Shown: positions 43,919-53,319 of the stretch, piece after piece
Layout: every line of letters starts with the position of its first letter
Numbering within the stretch: position 1 is the first letter of the stretch
Assembly: GCA_964475415.1 (NCBI GenBank)
Contig: CAYYWZ010000005.1
Coordinates: 1-64,000 of the forward strand
Source: CALCMJ01 sp964475415
Lineage (GTDB): Bacteria; Bacteroidota; Bacteroidia; Chitinophagales; Saprospiraceae
Reading direction: 5' to 3'
DNA: 64,000 bases
Notes under the pieces: generated by a model
What the model saw: only the letters and a program-made list of their open reading frames with translations
What the model was told of the DNA's origin: nothing
Database searches by the model: none
Program-made: the position numbers and the translations under genes

Positions 43919-45121
43919 TTACTTTATTGCTGCATCGATATTATAGTCACTAGGTAACATGGAGCCTACTCTTTTCCCACCAATTTTCCCACCGAACAAA
44001 ATGTTATTATCTGGGGTAGTTCCGTCAGCTCTTATGCTACATGTGTCACTTAAGAAAAGTATACGAGAAGGTGTGACAGCATAAGTTTTTTGTTTATTTA
44101 TATCTACAGGTTTACCATTCATTTTGCGATTATAATACACGGATAGATTTTTATTTTCTAAATCTATGACTTTCCTCGAGTTATTTTCTATTGGTGTAAG
44201 ATGGTCCTTGATATCTATTTTTTCTTTACTTACGGTTTCTAGTATTTGATATCCGTTTTGCTCCAATTGGTTTTCATACAAGGAACGGAGAAAGTGTAGT
44301 GTTGAATTATAATAAACAGCCTGCCTATTTTTTTTGTATTTTCTAATTTTAGATTTACGTAGATTTTGATAAGGTTGGTAATAATAATAACCCTTAAAAA
44401 AGCATCCTGGACTACCTTCAATATTCTGTACAGAGAAATTAACTAAATCTACTTGCAGTTTATAACCGAGATGAGGCAAGTCAATAATAAGAGGTTCTCT
44501 AGCTTCTACTATAAATACTGGTTCAGTTATAGTGATTTTCGTACTATCCTCAGTCCAGCTCTTTATGTCGTTTACTTTTATAGAGATTCTCATACTATCC
44601 TCTCGCCAGCGAATAATACCTTTTCTATCAGCTAATAAAATTTCTTGCTTAATAGAATCGCTAATAACTATTTCTTTATCGTTAAAACTTCGGCTGAAGA
44701 TTAATACATCATCATTTTCTAAAACAGCTTTTTTTCCTACTCGATTCGTGCCAAGAAATTGACGTTTAAATTCATCAATATTTTTTTGTCGTAAGTTTTT
44801 ATCTTTTACTACAGCTTCTGGAAGTTTTATATTCCTAGGTTCTAGCGTAATAATAAGATCCTCCAGGTTTGTATTGTTGACATTAGTCATTTTAGTAGAG
44901 TAACTTACATGACTGGTAATTAGCTGAGCAGGTAAGGAAATGTTTTTTATGGCAAAAAAACCATTATCATCTGTAGTGCTGCCCTTAGTCGTTCCGTTAA
45001 TAAATACAGTGGCAAAAGGTACAGCTTTAGCGGTTACACTATCCTGGATAACACCCTCTAGATCATATTGTCCATAGACAAAAAGTGGAAGGTGGAAAAG
45101 TATAATAAAAATTAACTTCAT
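43919..45121 (-). CDS. CarboxypepD_reg-like domain outer-membrane/periplasmic protein
   Basis: 400 residues with signal peptide (about 1-17). Residues 20-95 are a carboxypeptidase-regulatory-like beta-sandwich (VIQDSVTAKAVPFATVFINGTTKGSTTDDNG, quoted in part: AVPFATVFINGTTKGS), as at the start of many TonB-dependent receptors. The remainder is not a TonB plug or barrel and has no known motif. Such stand-alone proteins are common in Bacteroidota; function unknown. Confidence 0.7.
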   Translation of the reverse strand: MKLIFIILFHLPLFVYGQYDLEGVIQDSVTAKAVPFATVFINGTTKGSTTDDNGFFAIKNISLPAQLITSHVSYSTKMTNVNNTNLEDLIITLEPRNIKLPEAVVKDKNLRQKNIDEFKRQFLGTNRVGKKAVLENDDVLIFSRSFNDKEIVISDSIKQEILLADRKGIIRWREDSMRISIKVNDIKSWTEDSTKITITEPVFIVEAREPLIIDLPHLGYKLQVDLVNFSVQNIEGSPGCFFKGYYYYQPYQNLRKSKIRKYKKNRQAVYYNSTLHFLRSLYENQLEQNGYQILETVSKEKIDIKDHLTPIENNSRKVIDLENKNLSVYYNRKMNGKPVDINKQKTYAVTPSRILFLSDTCSIRADGTTPDNNILFGGKIGGKRVGSMLPSDYNIDAAIK

Positions 45122-45144
45122 ACAATATTGTTAATATTCGTTGG

Positions 45145-46290
45145 TTATTTTTTCAAAATCTCTTCAAAAAAGCCTTTTATAAATGGTAAGGTAGGAGGTG
45201 CAGTAAATAATTTAAGCTCTTGCAAGAAGGTAGTTTCCTCATCCAAAAATTCAAAAATTAGTTGAGGGTTTAGTTTGTCAAACATTCTATTAAATACATC
45301 TTGCCCTGAGGCTTTATCGGTAAGTAAGGCATTGAGAAAAATCTTATCAAAAAACTTATACTTTGTCTTGAAGACCGATTGGGCTTTGCTTGGGTGGATA
45401 TTTTTTTCAATACAATTTATGATAGCCTCACTGTGTTGTTGGACCCTACGAAATGCAAATCCCGATGATGGTTTCACTATGCCAGCACCAGTACCGATAT
45501 GAACGATATGAGCTTCATCATGCTGATGGAAATCATAAGTTGTCATAGGTATAGCGCCTTTCTCTACCTCTGTAATTTCGAACTTGCCGAGAGCAAGATT
45601 ATTGCTGCTATAATCCGTAAGTATCTTGTCATATGCTTCATCTGAAAGCAAAGCATGAGAAAATATAGCAAGTTGTACTAGGGCTTCTGTAGAAGACCAA
45701 GGTAGAACATACATAAATCTTGTCTCACCATTTTGAGCAATCGAGAAATCCATAAAGGTAGCTTTATGAGCATCGAAAGCAGGGTTTTCTGTTTTTACAA
45801 ACCATCCTTTAAAGTGCTGAATGACATGCAAGTCATTTTTGAAATCTATTTTGCCTGTTGTAAAGCTCTTGAAGACTACATCCGCAGTATAAGACTCATT
45901 ATTGGTTCTAACAATTGCTTGGTTAGTGCTATTTTCTACCGAATTTATTTCTGCTTGTACATACTCTATATGTTTCGTTTTGAGTATCTTTTCTAGATTA
46001 AACTTGTAAAAATCCTCACCCCTGATCATCTTATATTCGTAAGGAGCTATATCCAGCTCTTTATCTAAGCGATCTGAGATATATTGTACCTTACTCCATT
46101 TAGTATGTAAGATAGGATCATAAAGACCGGGCTTTTTAGACCAATGGCAGAATGTTCTATCATTTTGTTTTTTCTCTGCTTTCTCTATGATAAGTATAGA
46201 CTTGTCTGCGAAAGCAGGGTCACTTAACCTATAGGCAAGACTCATTCCTGCACAACCTGCCCCACAAATTATATAGTCATAATGCTTCAT
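45145..46290 (-). CDS. crtY: Lycopene beta-cyclase (CrtY/CrtL-type)
   Basis: 381 residues. The N-terminal dinucleotide-binding motif is CGAGCAGMSLAYRL (about 9-22). The block DRTFCHWSKK (about 43-52) and the later PMTTYDFHQHDEA, GTGAGIVKPSSGFAFRRVQ are lycopene-cyclase signatures. It closes the ends of lycopene to give beta-carotene and so points to carotenoid pigmentation. No other carotenoid genes lie in the window, so the rest of the pathway is elsewhere. Confidence 0.9.
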   Translation of the reverse strand: MKHYDYIICGAGCAGMSLAYRLSDPAFADKSILIIEKAEKKQNDRTFCHWSKKPGLYDPILHTKWSKVQYISDRLDKELDIAPYEYKMIRGEDFYKFNLEKILKTKHIEYVQAEINSVENSTNQAIVRTNNESYTADVVFKSFTTGKIDFKNDLHVIQHFKGWFVKTENPAFDAHKATFMDFSIAQNGETRFMYVLPWSSTEALVQLAIFSHALLSDEAYDKILTDYSSNNLALGKFEITEVEKGAIPMTTYDFHQHDEAHIVHIGTGAGIVKPSSGFAFRRVQQHSEAIINCIEKNIHPSKAQSVFKTKYKFFDKIFLNALLTDKASGQDVFNRMFDKLNPQLIFEFLDEETTFLQELKLFTAPPTLPFIKGFFEEILKK

Positions 46291-46343
46291 TTCTTAGGAT
46301 TCTGCTATCTTAGATTTTTCTATCAACATAATACCACAATATA

Positions 46344-47588
46344 GTGAAGTATACAGAAGCTATCACTTATTTATATACACAACTTCCCATGTTTCAGCGA
46401 CAGGGTAAAGTTGCCTTCAAGAAAGATCTAAAAAATATTAAGCTTTTATCTACTCATCTTGGTCATCCAGAAAAGAAATGGAAGTCGATACATATAGCAG
46501 GAACTAATGGTAAGGGTACAACAGCTCATCTGCTAGCTTCTTTTTTACAAGCTCAAGGTTATAAGGTAGGTCTATATACCTCTCCTCATTACAAAGATTT
46601 CAGAGAACGTGTAAAAATTAATGGAACGCTAATATCCAAGAAATATGTAAAAGAATTTGTAACTGCTTATCAGGCTTTGCAGAAGAAAGAAATTATTGAA
46701 GCTTCTTTTTTTGAACTGACAGTAGCTATGGCCTTTGATTACTTTGCTAAGGAAAAAGTAGATTATGCTGTTATAGAAACTGGCCTAGGAGGCAGATTAG
46801 ATTCTACCAATATTATTCTTCCACTCTTATCTATTATAACAAATATAGGTTATGATCATATGGATATGCTGGGCAATACATTAGGTAAAATCGCTAAAGA
46901 AAAGGCTGGCATAATAAAACTTAGAACACCTGTAATTGTAGGAGAAATTCATAAAGAGACTAGATCCGTTTTTGAAAAGAAGGCAGAGGCGAAAAAAGCC
47001 CGGATTGCCTTTGCTCAAGAACTAGGTCTAGAAGAATTGTTAAGTAATATAAAGCATCCCGAAATAAATAGGAATCCTTTCTTTGAAAAAAATCTCTTGA
47101 CCGCTATCGCAGGCTATCTTGAATTAACGAAGATAGAAACTAATCTTAATGCCGATTTAAATTTTACTAAAATACTGAAGCACTACAAGGACAAAACATA
47201 TTTTATAGGTAGGTGGCAGCAGCTAGGGAGTCGACCTACTATCATAGCGGATAGCGCTCATAATGAAGATGGACTTAAGCTTGCGCTTAATCGAATTGCT
47301 GCAATGAAATACAATAAGTTGTGGATAGTATTTGGTATGGTTCGAGATAAAGAGCCGGAAAAAGTATACAAGCTATTACCTAAGGATGCCTTCTATCATT
47401 ATGCCAAAGCCAATATACCGAGAGGTAAGTCAGCGGAAATAATATTAGAAGAAACTGCTGCCTATGGACTTAAAGGAAAATCCTATACTTCCGTTTCTAG
47501 AGCCTTCAGTGCTGCAAAGAAAAAGGCAGATGAAAAAGATCTTATCGTAGTGATTGGAAGTATTTTTGTTGTAGCAGAAGTTATTTGA
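46344..47588 (+). CDS. folC: Bifunctional dihydrofolate/folylpolyglutamate synthase FolC
   Basis: 414 residues from a GTG start. It adds glutamate to dihydropteroate and to folates. The N-terminus YTEAITYLYTQLPMFQRQGK matches the usual FolC start, supporting GTG 46344. The P-loop is IAGTNGKGTTAHLL (about 51-64); VIETGLGGRLDSTNI and GYDHMDMLGNT follow; the C-terminal glutamate ligase domain has ADSAHNEDGL. It is divergent from the lycopene cyclase (53 bp) and 36 bp upstream of ubiX. Confidence 0.94.
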   Translation: MKYTEAITYLYTQLPMFQRQGKVAFKKDLKNIKLLSTHLGHPEKKWKSIHIAGTNGKGTTAHLLASFLQAQGYKVGLYTSPHYKDFRERVKINGTLISKKYVKEFVTAYQALQKKEIIEASFFELTVAMAFDYFAKEKVDYAVIETGLGGRLDSTNIILPLLSIITNIGYDHMDMLGNTLGKIAKEKAGIIKLRTPVIVGEIHKETRSVFEKKAEAKKARIAFAQELGLEELLSNIKHPEINRNPFFEKNLLTAIAGYLELTKIETNLNADLNFTKILKHYKDKTYFIGRWQQLGSRPTIIADSAHNEDGLKLALNRIAAMKYNKLWIVFGMVRDKEPEKVYKLLPKDAFYHYAKANIPRGKSAEIILEETAAYGLKGKSYTSVSRAFSAAKKKADEKDLIVVIGSIFVVAEVI

Positions 47589-47624
47589 CATACAACTCTT
47601 TTATACATTTTATGTTATAGAGTT

Positions 47625-48176
47625 ATGCAGAAAATAGTAATTGGAGTTGCTGGTTCATCTGGTGCACTTTATGCACAGTCCTTACTAGATAAATTATCAG
47701 TAGTTAAGGATATAGAAGTTGGTGTAGTAATGAGTGAGAATGCCATAATTAATTGGGAATTAGAGGTAGGCTCTTTCGATGCTAGTGTGTATCCATTTAG
47801 GTTTTATGATAAGCGAGATTTTAATGCGCCTTTTGCATCGGGTAGTGCTCAATATGAAAGTATGGTGATCTGTCCTTGTTCTATGGGAGTGCTAGGTAGA
47901 GTAGCATCTGGTGTATCTGATGATCTTATGTCTAGGGCTGCTGATGTTGTACTGAAAGAAAGAAGAAAATTAATCCTTGTTACAAGAGAAACTCCTCTTA
48001 GTCTCATCCATATAAATAATATGAAGACCGTCACTGAAGCAGGTGGTATTGTCTTGCCAGCAACGCCTTCGTTCTATTCTAATCCTACTACAATAGACGA
48101 AGTAATCAGCACTGTTACAGATAGGATAGTAGATATGTTGGGGCTAGACATAGATACTTACAGATGGGGTTCATAA
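47625..48176 (+). CDS. ubiX: Flavin prenyltransferase UbiX
   Basis: 183 residues. UbiX prenylates FMN to make the cofactor of UbiD-type decarboxylases. GVAGSSGALYAQ (about 6-17) is the FMN phosphate loop, the CPCSMG segment (about 84-89) and LVTRETPLSLIHINNM are family signatures, with the prenyl-phosphate-binding Arg of VTRETPLS. No ubiD is adjacent. It lies 36 bp after folC. Confidence 0.93.
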   Translation: MQKIVIGVAGSSGALYAQSLLDKLSVVKDIEVGVVMSENAIINWELEVGSFDASVYPFRFYDKRDFNAPFASGSAQYESMVICPCSMGVLGRVASGVSDDLMSRAADVVLKERRKLILVTRETPLSLIHINNMKTVTEAGGIVLPATPSFYSNPTTIDEVISTVTDRIVDMLGLDIDTYRWGS

Positions 48177-48208
48177 GCTAGAGTATTAGAATAATTAGTA
48201 GGATATCT

Positions 48209-49156
48209 CTACAATAATTCTTGCTTTTTGAGATCTTTATTTACAGCTATGCTAGCGTTAAGTTCAAATCCTACAAGAATAATAAATGCGTTGATTTGCA
48301 TCCACAACATAATAACAATCAGTGCTCCTATGGATCCGTACAACTCGTTATATCTACCGAAATTATCTATGAAATAGGAAAACCCAAAAGAAGATAGCAT
48401 GGAAAGACCAGTTGCTAGAACAGCTCCAGAATTCCAGAAACTTATCTTCTTATACATGGAAGGACCATATCTATAAATAATAGTAACTCCTATGTAAATG
48501 ATACTGGCAACAAGAAATAATCTGACCATAGTAAAAATGATACTACCATATTCTATGATGTCAAAATAGTCTATCATTCTTTTTAATATCTGTTTTCCAA
48601 ATATGATAAATACCACAGAAAGAATTAATAATGCACTTAGGACAATAGTCAGAAAAAGAGCAATGATTCTTTTCTTAATATAGGACCTACGCTTAAATGT
48701 TATTTCATAAGATTTATCGAATCCGTACATGATGGTTAATACACCACTAGAAGCAAAAAAGATAGCAAGAAAAAAACCAAAAGATAGTAAGCCACTTCTT
48801 TTTATAGAGGCAACATCTGAGATGATACCGAATAAGTATTCGTAAGCAGTTCCAGGTAGTATGGTTTTGAGTGATTCTTCTATAACTGCAAGATACCCCG
48901 TTGTAAATGGAAGTAATGGCAGTAGGGTGAACAAGAAAATAATGATAGGAAATAGAGAAAGAAAAAAGTTAAAAGCAACAGAGCTAGCTCTAGTAGTAAT
49001 ATCGTCTTTCATCGCCTCATTGTATATAAACGAAAGTACATCGTAGATCGGTACCCCAGATAGTCCAGGCAAGGAATATTTTTTTAGAAAATTGATAACA
49101 TTAATTACAATGGGTAGATTTTCTAATTTATCTAGTATGGTGACTTTTTCAGCCAA
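48209..49156 (-). CDS. YihY/BrkB family inner-membrane protein
   Basis: 315 residues with six membrane segments and the YihY signature in the first helical region (DDITTRASSVAFNFFLSLFPIIIFL, quoted in part: RASSVAFNFFLSLFP) and AVLATGLSMLSSFGFSYFI. Older annotations as ribonuclease BN are wrong for this family; members are probable transporters or membrane-bound proteins of unknown role. It overlaps the thioesterase gene by 8 bp. Confidence 0.9.
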   Translation of the reverse strand: MAEKVTILDKLENLPIVINVINFLKKYSLPGLSGVPIYDVLSFIYNEAMKDDITTRASSVAFNFFLSLFPIIIFLFTLLPLLPFTTGYLAVIEESLKTILPGTAYEYLFGIISDVASIKRSGLLSFGFFLAIFFASSGVLTIMYGFDKSYEITFKRRSYIKKRIIALFLTIVLSALLILSVVFIIFGKQILKRMIDYFDIIEYGSIIFTMVRLFLVASIIYIGVTIIYRYGPSMYKKISFWNSGAVLATGLSMLSSFGFSYFIDNFGRYNELYGSIGALIVIMLWMQINAFIILVGFELNASIAVNKDLKKQELL

Positions 49157-49559
49157 AATAGGGTTTTAGTTTTTCTTGCATTAATGGGGGAGTAGATATT
49201 CTTTTACCAGTTCTCATATCGACGAAAAACAATTTCACACTACCTTTATTAAGGAGTTGATCTTGGCTATCTTTTATAAGATGATCGAATTGTATAATCT
49301 TAGTAGGCATATTTACGATCTTTGTATTGATAGTGATTTCATCGTCGTATTTAGCAGCTTGTATATATCTACATTCCATCCAAGCCACCGGCATCATTAT
49401 TTTATAATCTTCTTCTAGATCTTTGTACCTGAGACCTATACTTCGCATTGTTTCCACTCTTCCTATTTCGTAATAACTTGCATAATTTCCATAGTAGAGA
49501 TAACCCATCTTATCTGTTTCACTATATCTTACTCTTTTTGTAAAATCATAACTCAGCAT
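49149..49559 (-). CDS. Acyl-CoA thioesterase, hotdog fold (YbgC/FadM-like)
   Basis: 136 residues, 4HBT hotdog family. The catalytic Asp lies in YSETDKMGYLYYGNYASYYE (D17), with the RVETMR helix that follows typical of YbgC-type enzymes. It hydrolyses acyl-CoAs, with short or medium chains most common in this group. It sits between arginine deiminase (6 bp) and the YihY gene (8-bp overlap); the three form one unit with unrelated roles. Confidence 0.88.
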   Translation of the reverse strand: MLSYDFTKRVRYSETDKMGYLYYGNYASYYEIGRVETMRSIGLRYKDLEEDYKIMMPVAWMECRYIQAAKYDDEITINTKIVNMPTKIIQFDHLIKDSQDQLLNKGSVKLFFVDMRTGKRISTPPLMQEKLKPYFG

Positions 49560-49565
49560 GCCCGA

Positions 49566-50822
49566 TTAGTATTTTCTTCTTTGTATTGGACAAGTCATAC
49601 AATGGCTCCCACCTCTTGCTCTACTTAGTTCTGAAGAAGGAAATTTTATAATCATTTTTTTAAGCTCGGAAGGAATGATTTTTTGTGATTTATAATCATC
49701 TAAAAATTCTTTTGCAGATATAATCTGATATCCATTTTCTTTAAAAGATATTTCCGTTTTGGGATTTCTATCATAGGTTAGACCTACACCTGGTTGTATA
49801 GCTACAAGGTTGCATCCATCTGTCCATTGTTCTCTTTCTTGGTAAGGAGATTCTCCGTTTCCAGAGAAAATAAAATTCATGTTAGGGTTGATTTCACCTA
49901 AGAAAAAATCTTTTACACTAGGGTAAATGGTATGAGAACCATCGTGACCATGCATCTCTACATTAGATCCTAAACCATCATAGATTATAGGTTTATAGCA
50001 GACCACCGTATCGGTATCTATTCTTGTAAACAAAGTATCTATGTGCATAAAAGATCTCTCAGCTGGAATATTGATTCTTACCATATTCATCTTAACGCCC
50101 ATCTTGTGAAGATGGTCTTTCAGAGAATAGAAAGCATGTGCCGTTGTTCTTTCGCTACAACCTATAAGCAGGTAATCTCTTTCTATCATCATCATATCTC
50201 CTCCTTCTATAGATACATTTTCTCCTTTCCTAGAAGGTGGAAACAAATCTATATTATTAAGATTAATGATCTTGTTGGCAGCTTTCAGTTCTTTGAACAT
50301 AGGGTGAGCAAGAAAGATAAATCTAGTAAGTAGATTTTCTCTAGCTCTAGCTTCTTTAGCTGCTTTAGTAATGATAACATGATCTTGTATAGTAATGGCT
50401 ATATCCCTAGTGAAAATAAAATTAGGTATAGGATCAAAATAGATAATATCTTTTACATCGTCATACCCTGATATAAGTACCTTGGTTAGTTGGTCATTAG
50501 GTAACTTAGCAAACTCCTCTAGATACGACTTAGGCAATTCTTCATAATCTAGAATCTTATCTAATAATTCTGCCCTGAGTGCGGTATCGTAATCTAGAGC
50601 TTCTTGGATGAGGTGTTCAGTTTCTAGTACATTTTCCTTTCCCACAAATGCTTTTAGTATATCCGTAAAGGTATTGTGTTCCTCTATCATCAGTGGTAGA
50701 TGGACTATATCATCAAAGAGTAATTCTTCGGCTCGCCTAGGTGATATTCTTTCTATACCACAGTCTGGTCTATGGACAATCACTTTCTCTAACTTAGCAA
50801 TCTCAGAATTTACAAACGTCAT
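49566..50822 (-). CDS. arcA: Arginine deiminase
   Basis: 418 residues from ATG 50822; a 21-residue longer frame adds a basic stretch before the conserved MTFVNSEIAKLEKVIVHRPD start and is rejected. The guanidino-modifying fold is marked by FTRDIA, SIEGGDMM, MHIDTLFTRID (His and Asp of the site) and the nucleophile Cys in GGSHCMTCP close to the C-terminus. It converts arginine to citrulline plus ammonia. arcB and arcC are not next to it, so the role in energy or pH homeostasis is open. Confidence 0.9.
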   Translation of the reverse strand: MTFVNSEIAKLEKVIVHRPDCGIERISPRRAEELLFDDIVHLPLMIEEHNTFTDILKAFVGKENVLETEHLIQEALDYDTALRAELLDKILDYEELPKSYLEEFAKLPNDQLTKVLISGYDDVKDIIYFDPIPNFIFTRDIAITIQDHVIITKAAKEARARENLLTRFIFLAHPMFKELKAANKIINLNNIDLFPPSRKGENVSIEGGDMMMIERDYLLIGCSERTTAHAFYSLKDHLHKMGVKMNMVRINIPAERSFMHIDTLFTRIDTDTVVCYKPIIYDGLGSNVEMHGHDGSHTIYPSVKDFFLGEINPNMNFIFSGNGESPYQEREQWTDGCNLVAIQPGVGLTYDRNPKTEISFKENGYQIISAKEFLDDYKSQKIIPSELKKMIIKFPSSELSRARGGSHCMTCPIQRRKY

Positions 50823-50961
50823 AATCTTATAAGTTTCAGAGCGCAATATACGTATTTTCGCAATCTTAGAGACCGCTCTAATCACAGGCTTTGATCGGAA
50901 AAATTGCTTTATGAGATATCAAGTCACTATATTTATACTTCTAAATAAATAATGCGCTTAA

Positions 50962-50994
50962 TTTGTTTGGGTTTATTAGTTAGAACTACTTTTA
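50962..50994 (+). promoter_or_regulatory. Possible promoter of the 51048-56820 cluster
   Basis: TTTG (50962-50965), 21-bp spacer, TACTTTTA (50987-50994), close to TTTG-N19-21-TAnnTTTG with the last base changed; 53 bp before the ATG at 51048. Confidence 0.3.
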
Positions 50995-51047
50995 AACAAT
51001 CATGTTTAGTGTGTGTAAAGCTTATTAAAATTCTAATCTAAAGAGAG

Positions 51048-51743
51048 ATGTTAAAAAAACTAAAGTCCTTATTTGTTGTAGAAGACGAAAACGCTAAGAA
51101 AACTGAACAGTCTAGTTCTGCCCCTACCTCGAAGGCAAAGTCGACACCATCATCTACTGCTAAGAAAACTTCGACTAGTACAAAATCAAGTGGGACACCT
51201 ACTGATATTCCTGTAAATAAATCAGCTAAGCCGACGAAGAAGTTTGTAGATGTCTTGCTTAAAGCTATTGACGCTAACAACTTAGAAGGCTTTGACTACC
51301 TAGAGTTCAAGCAATCATTACAGTCGCTCTCTAAGATGGATATGGATGAAGCAACGAGATATAAGTCAGCCCTAGCGATGGCTAAGACGATGGGCGCTAC
51401 ACATGCAAAACTTAAGAAAAGTGCTCAGCATTATGTCAATGTACTGAAAAAAGAAGAGGCTAAATTTATGGATGCTGTAAAAAACCAAAATACGGTACAA
51501 GTTACAGATCGAGAAAAAAGATTAGGTCAGCTTAGCCAACTTATAAAGGAGAAAGAGCAGAAAATTGTACAACTGCAGAAAGAAATCGTCGCTCACAAGA
51601 AAGAGTTAGAAACTGCTAAAGGCAAAATAAACCAAGCAGCTGCTAAGGTTGCAGCAACAAGAGATGGTTTTATTGCTGCTTATAACTCCGTGCAGGGACA
51701 GATAATGAGTGATATGGCAAAAATGGATAAGCATCTGAAGTAG
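51048..51743 (+). CDS. Coiled-coil protein, first gene of the envelope ABC/PspA-like cluster
   Basis: 231 residues. A Ser/Thr/Lys-rich low-complexity linker (about 18-65) leads to a helical domain (66-150) and a coiled coil (about 150-231) with heptads such as LSQLIKEKEQKIVQLQKEI. No membrane segment or signal peptide, so it is cytosolic. I do not recognise the family. It heads a run of same-strand genes that ends with an ABC ATPase, but a 278-bp gap follows, so it may be transcribed separately. A structural or regulatory partner of the PspA-like protein is a possibility, not evidence. Confidence 0.6.
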   Translation: MLKKLKSLFVVEDENAKKTEQSSSAPTSKAKSTPSSTAKKTSTSTKSSGTPTDIPVNKSAKPTKKFVDVLLKAIDANNLEGFDYLEFKQSLQSLSKMDMDEATRYKSALAMAKTMGATHAKLKKSAQHYVNVLKKEEAKFMDAVKNQNTVQVTDREKRLGQLSQLIKEKEQKIVQLQKEIVAHKKELETAKGKINQAAAKVAATRDGFIAAYNSVQGQIMSDMAKMDKHLK

Positions 51744-52021
51744 CTAATTATTGCTACAACTATCTTATTATGACTAGGCCTATTGACAATAACAAAGAAG
51801 TCATTCTGCTAGTCTTACTTGCAGACCGTTAGGAGTATATTAGAATAAGTCTTCTCAGAGGCTGCCAAAAATTTGACAGGTATAAGCGTTTCATTCTTAT
51901 GTCAAAATGGCTATTCGTCTTAGAATTCGATATTTTCGACTAGAAATAGATAATACAAGAAGAGTAAGGGAATCTTTACATAATTAGTAGACGTTATAGG
52001 TCAAAGCTTAACAACCCATTT

Positions 52022-52240
52022 ATGCATAAAAAGGGATTTTTCAGTATATTTTTTCTTTGCTTTATACTATTGCTTATTATTGAGTCAGGATTGGTTATTT
52101 TTATTGCTGGACCCATGATTATGGCTGTAGCAAGCACATTTATTGGTGTGATGGTGTTTTTATTGCTATTTATAGGAATAAATGCCTTAATTTCGTGGCT
52201 TATTGCTAAGACGATTGTAAACAGAAAAAACAAAGTGTAA
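52022..52240 (+). CDS. Two-TM mini-protein of the envelope cluster
   Basis: 72 residues, with two hydrophobic segments (about 6-29 and 33-62) and a basic C-terminal tail (AKTIVNRKNKV). The ATG of the next gene is 3 bp after its stop, so the two are coupled. No family is recognised. It is too small to have a function I can read. Confidence 0.55.
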   Translation: MHKKGFFSIFFLCFILLLIIESGLVIFIAGPMIMAVASTFIGVMVFLLLFIGINALISWLIAKTIVNRKNKV

Positions 52241-52243
52241 AAA

Positions 52244-53263
52244 ATGCCAGAAAGTAAACCTAAGTCATTTTGGAGTAAGCCTGAGGGAGTAACAGGTGCA
52301 ATCTTTCTTATTGCCATACTTTTAGCTGGTGGATGGGCAGTTACAGCAACCTTAGGAACTATTCTTGCTCTTGCTAAATCTACTGCTGGTCTAGTTGCTA
52401 TACTAGGTGTACTAGGTATTCTCATCTTCACCGCACTAGATTCCAAGGCGAGAACGCTTATATCTTATATGTACAAGTCAGCTATGCGTAAGATCACGGG
52501 CCTTTTTGTAACGATAGATCCTATAGGTATTCTTAAGAATTATGTAGACGATCTTAGAAAGAACCTTAGAAAGATGAATCGACAGCTCAGTATGCTGAGA
52601 GGTCAGATGCATAAGCTTAAGGAAATGATTATCAATAATCAGAAAGAAATCAAGACGAATATGACCTTGGCGCATGAGGCTAAGGCTGGTAATAATAATA
52701 AGATCGTTATTCTTAAAACTAGAAAGGCGGGTAGACTGAAGGAGTCTAACATGAAGTTAGAAGATCTATACAAAAGAATGGAGGTCTTATATAGAGTACT
52801 GAATAAGATGTATGAAAATTCTTCGATACTATTAGAGGATGTTCAGGATCAGGTACAACTTAAAGAGCAAGAGAGAAAGGCCATCAGAGCTAGTCACTCT
52901 GCCATGAAATCTGCTATGTCGATTATCAAAGGTGATGGAGATAAACGAGCAATGTTCGATCAGGCGCTGGAAGCAGTAGCCGATGATGTGAGTCAGAAAG
53001 TAGGAGAGATGGAGCGATTTATGGATATGTCAGAAAGCTTTATGAATTCCATAGATTTACAAAACGGTATATTCGAGGAAGAAGGTATGAAGATGTTAGA
53101 GCAGTGGGAAGCAGAATCTGATTCTCTCATCCTCGGAGATGATAAGTCTACACTCTTGTTAGCGGCAGAAGATGATAGTCAGATATTAGATCTCAATGAG
53201 CCCATAAGGCAGCCAGAGAAAATGGGAAGAGGTAATCAGTATGATACCTTTTTTGATGACTAG
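52244..53263 (+). CDS. Membrane-anchored PspA/ESCRT-III-like coiled-coil protein
   Basis: 339 residues. Two membrane segments (about 17-42 and 46-64) are followed by a long helical body (about 90-285) that has the layout of PspA/IM30/Vipp1: DPIGILKNYVDDLRKNLRKM at the first helix, AxEAKAGNNNK near the hairpin tip, long returning helices with an LYKRMEVLYRVLNK run, and an Ala/Ser/Met-rich later segment with a FDQALEAV stretch. The acidic C-terminal tail (about 290-339) is unique. PspA proteins polymerise on and remodel membranes; they normally lack membrane segments, so anchoring is the odd feature. The assignment rests on pattern, not on alignment. Confidence 0.55.
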   Translation: MPESKPKSFWSKPEGVTGAIFLIAILLAGGWAVTATLGTILALAKSTAGLVAILGVLGILIFTALDSKARTLISYMYKSAMRKITGLFVTIDPIGILKNYVDDLRKNLRKMNRQLSMLRGQMHKLKEMIINNQKEIKTNMTLAHEAKAGNNNKIVILKTRKAGRLKESNMKLEDLYKRMEVLYRVLNKMYENSSILLEDVQDQVQLKEQERKAIRASHSAMKSAMSIIKGDGDKRAMFDQALEAVADDVSQKVGEMERFMDMSESFMNSIDLQNGIFEEEGMKMLEQWEAESDSLILGDDKSTLLLAAEDDSQILDLNEPIRQPEKMGRGNQYDTFFDD

Positions 53264-53319
53264 AGTTATGTAAAATATATCAAGCAAAATAAAATTTCAA
53301 TATTTAAAATCAATACACA

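Noticed and set aside
48209..49156. YihY protein as ribonuclease BN
   Set aside because: The old RNase BN label for this family is not supported; the protein is an integral membrane protein with no nuclease motif.
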